DNA of 64,000 bases, from NCBI GenBank assembly GCA_016699695.1, contig CP065006.1:2914001-2978000 (forward strand), given 5' to 3'. The notes beneath the pieces were generated by a model, which saw only the letters and a program-made list of their open reading frames with translations, was not told where the DNA came from and ran no database searches. A program made the translations under genes and the position numbers. The number at the start of each line of letters is the position of its first letter. Positions within the stretch are counted from its first letter, which is position 1. Below are positions 8,872 to 15,527 of this stretch, piece by piece. Origin of the DNA: Bacteroidota bacterium. Its GTDB lineage: Bacteria > Bacteroidota > Bacteroidia > Bacteroidales > UBA10428.

Positions 8872-9019
8872 GTGCCCAAACAGAAAATTGCCCATCTGAA
8901 GCCGTTTTGAAAAATGCAATTAATAAACTATTTTGTTAGGGCTTTAAAGGAAGCAGAAAAAGCGACACCTGATTCAGATTAAATGCCGGGTTACATGGTT
9001 TGTTCGGATAAAATAGAAC

Positions 9020-9113
9020 AAAAAAAATGCCTCCCGATTTATGGCTGAGAGGCTTACCAAATGTTTTCACAACGGAATAATCCTTATTGTGAATTGCTTC
9101 ATTTTGAATTGGA
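9020..9113 (-). ncRNA. tracrRNA of the type II-C system
   Basis: Read on the minus strand, 9108-9087 is complementary to the 5' part of the crRNA-sense repeat (GTTGTGAATTGC...), with a single-nt gap in the T run: the anti-repeat. It is followed by AAGGATTATTCCGTTGTG, the nexus-like segment seen in Bacteroidota II-C tracrRNAs. Next comes a terminator: stem GCCTCTC / GGGAGGC (9053-9029, one wobble) and eight U residues (9027-9020). The 5' end near 9113 is inferred from a TATTTTG box at 9126-9120. The gene is divergent from cas9, whose start codon is about 33 nt away. The RNA would pair with crRNA and load Cas9. Upper anti-repeat pairing beyond the first ~22 nt is weak. Confidence 0.85.
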
Positions 9114-9119
9114 AAAATA

Positions 9120-9130
9120 CAAAATAAACC
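9120..9130 (-). promoter_or_regulatory. Candidate tracrRNA promoter element
   Basis: On the minus strand GGTTTATTTTG reads toward the tracrRNA and contains a near -7 box, one base short of TAnnTTTG. The identical 11-mer occurs on the same strand at 17593-17583, upstream of the far end of the CRISPR array. A convincing TTTG at -33 is not seen. Confidence 0.35.
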
Positions 9131-9146
9131 GTTATAAACAAGCATT

Positions 9147-12100
9147 ATGAAAAAAATTCTTGGACTTGATTTGGGGACAAATAGCATTGGGTGGGCTTTA
9201 GTAAATGAAGCGGAATCTGAAGCTGAAAAATCTTCAATTTTAAAACTAGGCGTAAGGGTAAATCCTTTAACCGTGGATGAATTAACCAATTTTGAAAAAG
9301 GAAAGAGCATTACTACAAATGCCGATAGAACACTAAAAAGAAGTGCAAGAAGAAATTTGCAACGCTTTAAACTACGACGGGAAAATCTCATTAAAATACT
9401 AATCGATAATAAGGTACTATCAGACAGCACCACACTTTCAGAAACAGGAAACAAAACTACTTTTGAAACATATAAATTGCGCGCTCTGGCAACAACTGAA
9501 AGAATATCTCTTGAAGAATTTGCCAAGGTTTTGCTGATGATAAATAAAAAACGAGGATATAAAAGCAGTAGAAAGGCAAAAACCCAGGATGAAGGCGAGC
9601 TTATCGATGGGATGGAGATTGCGAAAAAATTATACGATCAAGATCAGACTCCCGGACAGTTTGTGTTCGAATTATTAAAAGAAGGGAAAAAATATATACC
9701 TGACTTTTACCGATCCGATTTGCAAAATGAGTTTGACCGAATATGGAATTTTCAGAAGCAATATTTTCCAAACATTCTGACAGACGAATTCAAATCACAA
9801 ATATCAGGAAAAGGAAAACTTAATACTTCAAAAATTTTCCTTGGAAAGTATGGTATTTATACAGCTGAAAACAAAGGTGTTGATAAAAGATTGCAAAGTT
9901 ATATCTGGCGTGTCGATGCGTTAAGTGAACAACTATCAGCAGAAGAACTTGCTTTAGTAATTTGCGATCTAAACGGCACTATTACAAATTCCAGTGGTTA
10001 TTTAGGGGCAATTAGCGACCGAAGTAAGGAATTATTCTTTCGTAAACAAACGGTGGGTCAGTATCTGATGAGCCAACTTGGTAATGACCCCAATTTTAGT
10101 TTGAAGAACAAAGTTTTCTACCGGCAGGATTATCTTGATGAGTTCAACATAGTTTGGGAAACTCAGGCAAAGTTCCATAAAGAACTAACCGATGAGTTAA
10201 AATCAGAGATTCGTGATGTGGTTATTTTCTTTCAAAGACGATTAAAAAGTCAGAAAAGCTTAATTAGTTTTTGTGAATTGGAAAACAAACAAATACTGAT
10301 TGAAACAGAAGGAAAGCGAAAAACTAAAACTATCGGGTTAAGGGTTTGCCCGAAATCGTCGCCTCTTTTTCAGGAATTTAAAATCTGGCAGATTTTAAAC
10401 AATATAGAAGTAAAACAAAAAAGAGGGGGCGAAAAAAGGAGGTTAAATCAGGAGGAGAAAGAAATATTATTTGCTGAATTATCCATTAAAGAGAAACTTA
10501 CAAAAGATGCGGCTCTAAAAATACTATTCAAGAACAATAAAGAATTAGATTTTAATTATCCGGTTATTGAAGGAAACAAAACTCAATTTTCCTTTTTTAA
10601 GGCATATCAAATAATTATTGAAAACACAGGACATGGTGAATATGATTTTTCATCAATGGAAACTTCAGAAACTATTGAGCTGGTAAGTGGTGTTTTTGAA
10701 GGACTTGGGTATAAAACCAATTTTTTAACTTTCAATTCAGACCTTGAAGGGAAGGCTTTTGAGCAACAGCCTATTTATAAATTATGGCATTTATTGTATT
10801 CTTTCGAAGGAGATAACTCGAAAATGGGTAATGAAAATCTAATTAGTAAAGTACAGGAACTTACCGGTTTTAATAAGGAAGCAGCTATAATTATGGCGAA
10901 TATTTCTTTTCAGGACGATTACGGTAGTTTATGTACGAAGGCAATGCGTAAGATACTGCCTTATCTGAAAGAGGGCAATGAATACAGCCTTGCCTGTAAT
11001 TATGCAGGTTACCGGCATTCGAAAAGTTCGTTGACAAAAGAGGAAATAGAAAAAAAAGAACTAAGCAACAAACTTGAAATTTTACCAAAAAACAGTTTGC
11101 GTAATCCTGTTGTGGAAAAAATTCTTAATCAGATGGTCAATGTGGTAAACTCGGTGGTGGAGAATTTTGGGAAACCCGACGAAATAAGAATTGAGTTGGC
11201 ACGGGAGCTTAAAAAAAGCTCAAAAGAACGCGAAGATTTAACCAAAGCAATAAACAAAACAACTGCCGAGCACGAAGAAATAAAACAATTACTTACTCGC
11301 GAATTTGGGTTTACCCATATTAGCAGAAACGATATAATCAGGTATAAACTTTACATCGAATTAGAACCTCGTGGATTTAAAACCCTCTATTCAAATACAT
11401 ACATTCCCCGAGAGAAATTGTTCAGCAAAGAATTTGATATAGAACATATCATACCACAATCGCGCTTATTCGATGATTCATTTTCGAATAAAACGCTTGA
11501 AGCTAGAAGTATTAACATCGAAAAAGGAAATGAAACGGCCTACGATTATGTTCAAGCTAAGTATGGCCAGGTAGGTGTTGATATTTATTTAGAGACAATA
11601 GAAGAATTGTTTTCTGCACAAAAAATATCTAAGGCCAAATGCAACAAACTTAAAATGAAAGGCGCAGATATCCCAGAAGGATTTATCGCAAGAGATTTAC
11701 GCGATACCCAATACATTGCAAAAATGGCAAAATCAATTCTTGAAGAACTCGTTAGAAATGTTATATCCACAACAGGTTCGATAACAGACCGCTTAAGGGA
11801 AGATTGGCAGCTGATAGATGTAATGCAGGAATTGAATTGGGATAAATACAATAAACTTGGTTTAGCAGAAATAATCGAAAACCGGGAGGGACATAAAATC
11901 CGGCGAATAAAGGACTGGACAAAGCGAAATGATCACCGCCACCATGCTATGGATGCCCTCACCATTGCTTTTACAAAATTAAGCCATATTCAATATCTGA
12001 ATAACCTTAATGCCCGAAGCGATAAGGCGGGTAGCATATATGGGATCGAGCAAAAAGAACTCTATCGTGATGAAAACGGGAAAATAAAATTTAAACCTCC

Positions 12101-13271
12101 AATTCCATTGCACGAATTCAGGGCTGAAGCTAAAAAGCATTTGGAGAATACTTTAATCTCGATTAAAGCGAAAAACAAAGTTGTTACAAACAATATTAAC
12201 ATTACAAAGGGGCAAAACGGGGTAAATAAAAAGACTCAGCTTACGCCCAGGGGCCAGCTTCATCTCGAAACTGTTTATGGAAGTATAAACCAATACAGTA
12301 CCCAGGAGCTAAAAGTTGGCGCTGCCTTCAATGAAGAACAAATTTCCAAAGTTGCCAAAAAATGCTATCGTGAAGCTTTACTGGCAAGACTTCGCGAGTT
12401 TGACAATGATCCAAAGAAAGCGTTTACAGGGAAAAACAGCCTCGATAAAAAACCACTATGGATTGATAAACTCCAGACACAGAAGGTTCCTGAAAAGGTT
12501 AAAACTGTCGGCACTGAAATAGTTTATACCATTAGAAAAGAAATATCGCCCGATTTAAAAATCGATAAAGTGATCGATTCAAAGGTAAAGGCAGTTTTAG
12601 TAGCCAGGTTGAAGGAGTTTAACGGCGACAGTAAAAAGGCTTTTACAAACCTCGACGAAAATCCGATATGGCTCAATAAAGAAAAAGGCATTGCGATAAA
12701 ACGTGTAACCATAACAGGAGTGAGTAACGCCCAGGCATTGCACGATAAAAAAGACAAAGACGGTAACCTGGTGCTTGATGAAAAGGGCAGAAAACAACCG
12801 GTAGATTTTGTTAACACAGGCAACAACCATCATGTAGCTGTTTACCGCGATGAGAATGGCATTCTGCAGGAAAATGTAATTTCGTTTTTCGAGGCTACTA
12901 CCAGGGCTACACAGGGTTTACCAGCAATTAACAAAGAGTATAATAAAGATAGAGGCTGGCAGTTTTTGTTTACAATGAAACAAAACGAGTATTTTGTTTT
13001 CCCCAACCAGCAAACAGGCTTTAACCCCAATGAGATTGACTTGCTTAACCCCGAAAATTATAATTTGATTAGCCCAAATTTGTTTAGGGTACAGAAATTC
13101 TCTGTCAAAAACTATGTCTTCAGACACCATTTGGAAACAACAGTTGCAGATTTCTCATCAACTTTAAAAGGGATTACTTGGTCAGATTTCCGAAGCTCTA
13201 AAGGTTTGGATAAAATCGTTAAAGTTCGAGTCAACCATATTGGCCAAATTGTATCCGTTGGCGAGTATTAG
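9147..13271 (+). CDS. cas9: Cas9 endonuclease, type II-C
   Basis: A 1374-residue RNA-guided DNA endonuclease. RuvC-I is at the N-terminus (GLDLGTNSIGWAL, Asp8), with the arginine-rich bridge helix at about 61-80 (RTLKRSARRNLQRFKLRR). RuvC-II is IRIELAREL with Glu683; the HNH domain has FDIEHIIPQS with His767 and Asn790; RuvC-III is HRHHAMD with His933 and Asp936. All catalytic residues are intact. The length is typical for Bacteroidota II-C Cas9 and larger than compact II-C proteins. No csn2 or cas4 is nearby, which supports II-C. The C-terminal third contains a diverged internal repeat (about 1076-1112 and 1149-1183). The N-terminal two thirds is clearly more AT-rich than cas1/cas2. It starts about 33 nt from the divergent tracrRNA and is followed after 21 nt by the RAYT gene. 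Confidence 0.97.
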   Translation: MKKILGLDLGTNSIGWALVNEAESEAEKSSILKLGVRVNPLTVDELTNFEKGKSITTNADRTLKRSARRNLQRFKLRRENLIKILIDNKVLSDSTTLSETGNKTTFETYKLRALATTERISLEEFAKVLLMINKKRGYKSSRKAKTQDEGELIDGMEIAKKLYDQDQTPGQFVFELLKEGKKYIPDFYRSDLQNEFDRIWNFQKQYFPNILTDEFKSQISGKGKLNTSKIFLGKYGIYTAENKGVDKRLQSYIWRVDALSEQLSAEELALVICDLNGTITNSSGYLGAISDRSKELFFRKQTVGQYLMSQLGNDPNFSLKNKVFYRQDYLDEFNIVWETQAKFHKELTDELKSEIRDVVIFFQRRLKSQKSLISFCELENKQILIETEGKRKTKTIGLRVCPKSSPLFQEFKIWQILNNIEVKQKRGGEKRRLNQEEKEILFAELSIKEKLTKDAALKILFKNNKELDFNYPVIEGNKTQFSFFKAYQIIIENTGHGEYDFSSMETSETIELVSGVFEGLGYKTNFLTFNSDLEGKAFEQQPIYKLWHLLYSFEGDNSKMGNENLISKVQELTGFNKEAAIIMANISFQDDYGSLCTKAMRKILPYLKEGNEYSLACNYAGYRHSKSSLTKEEIEKKELSNKLEILPKNSLRNPVVEKILNQMVNVVNSVVENFGKPDEIRIELARELKKSSKEREDLTKAINKTTAEHEEIKQLLTREFGFTHISRNDIIRYKLYIELEPRGFKTLYSNTYIPREKLFSKEFDIEHIIPQSRLFDDSFSNKTLEARSINIEKGNETAYDYVQAKYGQVGVDIYLETIEELFSAQKISKAKCNKLKMKGADIPEGFIARDLRDTQYIAKMAKSILEELVRNVISTTGSITDRLREDWQLIDVMQELNWDKYNKLGLAEIIENREGHKIRRIKDWTKRNDHRHHAMDALTIAFTKLSHIQYLNNLNARSDKAGSIYGIEQKELYRDENGKIKFKPPIPLHEFRAEAKKHLENTLISIKAKNKVVTNNINITKGQNGVNKKTQLTPRGQLHLETVYGSINQYSTQELKVGAAFNEEQISKVAKKCYREALLARLREFDNDPKKAFTGKNSLDKKPLWIDKLQTQKVPEKVKTVGTEIVYTIRKEISPDLKIDKVIDSKVKAVLVARLKEFNGDSKKAFTNLDENPIWLNKEKGIAIKRVTITGVSNAQALHDKKDKDGNLVLDEKGRKQPVDFVNTGNNHHVAVYRDENGILQENVISFFEATTRATQGLPAINKEYNKDRGWQFLFTMKQNEYFVFPNQQTGFNPNEIDLLNPENYNLISPNLFRVQKFSVKNYVFRHHLETTVADFSSTLKGITWSDFRSSKGLDKIVKVRVNHIGQIVSVGEY

Positions 13272-13292
13272 TTCAGAAAAGTTTGAATTGAA

Positions 13293-14018
13293 ATGGCAAC
13301 CAAACAAGAACCCATCGTTCCCGGCCGTTACTACCATGTTTTTAACAAATCGGTAGGCGGCGAGTTTTTGTTTAAAAACCACGAGAACTACAGGTATTTC
13401 ATGGAAAAATACCGGAAATACGTGTCGCCTTTTGCCGAAACGCTGGCCTGGTGCCTGATGCCCACCCATTTTCATTTTCTTATCAAGCCGCTTGGTGGCG
13501 ACAAGACCTGTGGAGGATTTGAGGCTCCGGATATCAACCGCGAGGGTAGAGAAACCCAGATCCCGAATAAGACCTACGAGGGTTTTGAAACCCTCGCAGG
13601 TCTTGCAGGCAAAGGTTCTGAAACCCTACCCAGCAACACTTACGAGGGTTCTGAAACCCTCGTAAGTGTTGCAAACTTCTCGAAAAAATTTTCGCACCTG
13701 TTTAACTGCTACGCCCAGGCTTACAACAAGCAAAACCATCGCTCGGGTAGCCTCTTTAAAAACCGGTTTAAGCGGGTATTGATAACCGACGAGGAGCATT
13801 TGCGCACCGCCATTGTTTACATCCACCTCAACCCCTCGCACCATCAGGTCGAAAAAAACTTTAAAAATTGGAAATATTCTTCTTTCAATGCTCTTGTTGG
13901 CACAGGCCAAACACTGGTAAAGAGAGAAAAGGTATTGGAACTTTTCGAGGGCAGAGAAAATTTTATTTTTTGCCATCAACAAAAATATGAGTTTAATACC
14001 GGGCTTTACTTCGATTAA
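13293..14018 (+). CDS. REP-associated tyrosine transposase (RAYT, Y1/IS200-like HUH protein) inside the cas operon
   Basis: A 241-residue Y1-transposase-family protein. It has the typical N-terminal PGRYYHVFNKSVGG, the HUH motif MPTHFHFLIKP (about 56-66), GSLFKNRFKR, and the catalytic helix TAIVYIHLNP with its Tyr near residue 178. Such enzymes nick single-stranded REP hairpins. The gene sits between cas9 (21 nt) and cas1 (30 nt) in the same direction, so it is probably co-transcribed. Residues about 70-128, between the HUH and Tyr parts, are encoded by REP-like palindromes in frame. Two are nearly perfect (13569-13604 and 13633-13672). Decayed copies appear near 13505-13530, 13541-13558 and 13613-13630. 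They produce repeated TYEGFETL/TYEGSETL peptides. The catalytic residues look intact. A role in spacer acquisition is not supported by known biology; it may simply be a passenger. Confidence 0.88.
   Translation: MATKQEPIVPGRYYHVFNKSVGGEFLFKNHENYRYFMEKYRKYVSPFAETLAWCLMPTHFHFLIKPLGGDKTCGGFEAPDINREGRETQIPNKTYEGFETLAGLAGKGSETLPSNTYEGSETLVSVANFSKKFSHLFNCYAQAYNKQNHRSGSLFKNRFKRVLITDEEHLRTAIVYIHLNPSHHQVEKNFKNWKYSSFNALVGTGQTLVKREKVLELFEGRENFIFCHQQKYEFNTGLYFD
13569..13604. repeat. REP-like palindrome inside the RAYT gene (copy 1)
   Basis: A 36-bp inverted repeat with core CGAGGGTTTTGAAACCCTCG, outer arms AAGACCT/AGGTCTT and one A/C mismatch between core and arm. It is translated in frame as part of the RAYT insertion. 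Confidence 0.9.
13633..13672. repeat. REP-like palindrome inside the RAYT gene (copy 2)
   Basis: A 40-bp inverted repeat with nearly the same core (one C for T beside the centre) but different arms, GCAACACTTA/TAAGTGTTGC, which are perfectly self-complementary. Confidence 0.9.
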
Positions 14019-14048
14019 CTCCTCACAGGGGTCTAAAAATTAGCTGCT

Positions 14049-14945
14049 ATGATAAAACGTACACTTTGTTTCAGTAATCCTTGTTACCTCTCGAAAAAAG
14101 ATAACCAGCTAATGTTTGAACCCGCCGATGGGGGCGAGAAGAAAACCATACCCATTGAAGATATTGGCATGCTGGTGCTCGACCATCCACAGATTACCCT
14201 GAGCCATGCCCTGCTCATGGCACTTATCGAATGCAGCGCTGCTATTTTAAGCACCAACGCCCAACACATGCCCGAAGGGCTTATGCTGCCCATGACCGAC
14301 CACCATGCCTTTACCGAAAAGGTAAAAAAGCAGCTCGAGGCCAGCGAACCCTTGCGCAAAAACCTTTGGCAGCAAACCGTAACGGCCAAAATACAAAACC
14401 AGGCTGCCCTGCTCGGGGTTGTTGGCATAGAAACCGAAAATATGCAGTATTGGGCCGCGCAGGTGAAAAGTGGCGACCCCGACAACTACGAAGCCCGCGC
14501 GGCTGCCTTTTATTGGGACAAGCTTTTTGTGCACATCGAAAAATTCCGCCGGCACCGTTTTGGCGATCCCCCCAATAACCTGCTTAATTATAGCTATGCT
14601 ATTTTACGGGCTGTGATTGCCCGCTCGCTGGTGGGCAGTGGCATGGTGGGTTTTGCAGGCATACACCACAAAAATAAGTACAACCCTTATTGCCTGGCCG
14701 ACGACGTGATGGAGCCCTACCGGCCCTTTGCCGACAGGCTGGTGCTGGAGGTACTGGCAGAAGAAGAAAACATCGAAGAGCTTACACCTGCCCTGAAAAG
14801 GAAATTGCTGACACTTCCGGCCGTCGATATTTTTATCGACGGGCAGAACAGTCCGCTGATGGTGGGGGCGCAGCGAACCACCGCCTCGTTAATGCAATGT
14901 TTCGAGGGGGTTGTGAGAAAAATTGTTTACCCTGAGTTGTCTTGA
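14049..14945 (+). CDS. cas1: CRISPR integrase subunit Cas1 (type II)
   Basis: A 298-residue type II Cas1. The N-terminal beta domain begins MIKRTLCFSNPCYLS; the helical catalytic domain carries Glu148 (DNYEARAAAFYW), His206 (GIHHKNKYNPYCLADD) and Glu222 (MEPYRP), the metal-binding triad. With Cas2 it forms the spacer integration complex. Residues 160-175 (KFRRHRFGDPPNNLLNYSY) match the conserved type II segment. It is GC-rich (a sampled line is 58% GC), in contrast to most of cas9. It is followed by a 71-nt gap containing a REP palindrome and then cas2. Confidence 0.96.
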   Translation: MIKRTLCFSNPCYLSKKDNQLMFEPADGGEKKTIPIEDIGMLVLDHPQITLSHALLMALIECSAAILSTNAQHMPEGLMLPMTDHHAFTEKVKKQLEASEPLRKNLWQQTVTAKIQNQAALLGVVGIETENMQYWAAQVKSGDPDNYEARAAAFYWDKLFVHIEKFRRHRFGDPPNNLLNYSYAILRAVIARSLVGSGMVGFAGIHHKNKYNPYCLADDVMEPYRPFADRLVLEVLAEEENIEELTPALKRKLLTLPAVDIFIDGQNSPLMVGAQRTTASLMQCFEGVVRKIVYPELS

Positions 14946-14959
14946 CCCAAGAGGGTTTC

Positions 14960-15001
14960 ACCTTGAGCTACGAGGGTTTTGAAACCCTCGTAGCTCAAGG
15001 T
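14960..15001. repeat. REP-like palindrome between cas1 and cas2 (copy 3)
   Basis: A 42-bp inverted repeat with the core CGAGGGTTTTGAAACCCTCG and arms ACCTTGAGCTA/TAGCTCAAGGT. It is perfect apart from the central TG. A half copy (GAGGGTTTCA) precedes it at 14951-14960. It could form a strong hairpin in the cas mRNA between cas1 and cas2. Confidence 0.9.
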
Positions 15002-15016
15002 CAAAAATAAATTTCG

Positions 15017-15364
15017 ATGGACCAAAAATCTTTATCCCGTTTAAACCAATATAGAGTTATGTGGGTATTTGTGTTTTTCGATTTGCCAACTGATACAAAA
15101 AAGGACCGGCGCGAAGCCTCCTTGTTTCGGAAGCGCTTGCTTAAAGATGGGTTTACTATGCTGCAGTTCAGCATTTACATACGCCATTGCAACAGCAGCG
15201 AAAACGCCGAAGTGCACATGAAAAGGGTGAAGCTTTTTTTACCTCCCCATGGCGAAATTATTGTGTTTACCCTTACCGACCGGCAATTTGGCATGATGGA
15301 AATGTTTCGCGGGCCATCATTGGCTAAGCGCCCCGATACCCCCCAGCAGCTCGAGCTTTTTTAA
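15017..15364 (+). CDS. cas2: CRISPR integrase subunit Cas2 (type II)
   Basis: A 115-residue protein with the ferredoxin-like Cas2 pattern. The first strand MWVFVFFDLPT carries the conserved Asp22, followed by FRKRLLKDGFTMLQFSIYIRHC and EIIVFTLTDRQFG, ending in a short LELF tail. The N-terminal SRLNQYRVMW is typical of type II Cas2. It bridges two Cas1 dimers in the acquisition complex. It is the last gene of the cas operon; a bidirectional hairpin and the array follow. Confidence 0.95.
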   Translation: MDQKSLSRLNQYRVMWVFVFFDLPTDTKKDRREASLFRKRLLKDGFTMLQFSIYIRHCNSSENAEVHMKRVKLFLPPHGEIIVFTLTDRQFGMMEMFRGPSLAKRPDTPQQLELF

Positions 15365-15423
15365 TTTTTTTGTGAACTGATTGTATGCCTCAATTTTATT
15401 ACTTACTCTACACCTTATAAAAC

Positions 15424-15456
15424 AAAAACCGCCCCTGTATGGCAGGAGGCGGTTTT
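15424..15456. terminator. Bidirectional terminator between cas2 and the CRISPR array
   Basis: AAAACCGCC pairs with GGCGGTTTT, extended by CCTG/CAGG with a bulged A. On the plus strand it ends in four T residues. On the minus strand the stem is followed by a longer T-rich tract (TTTTTGTTTT), so it probably ends the crRNA transcript arriving from the array as well as the cas mRNA. Confidence 0.75.
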
Positions 15457-15527
15457 GATAACACAGCTTTTTTCAATTGTAAATTCAGCCTTAAATCTCT
15501 CACAGCTTGCTTGTTAAATAGGGGTCT

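Noticed and set aside
8936..9526. Long minus-strand open frame (196 codons) across the cas9 start
   Set aside because: It is antisense to the RuvC-I and bridge-helix coding region, covers the tracrRNA, and has no recognisable protein pattern; a shadow of cas9 and the RNA gene.
14084..14578. Three overlapping open frames inside cas1 (both strands)
   Set aside because: Shadows caused by the GC-rich cas1 sequence; none resembles a known protein such as an anti-CRISPR.
15453..15467. TTTTGATAACACAGC beside the cas2 terminator as a decayed inverted CRISPR repeat
   Set aside because: Only about a dozen bases resemble the repeat end; too short to distinguish from chance.
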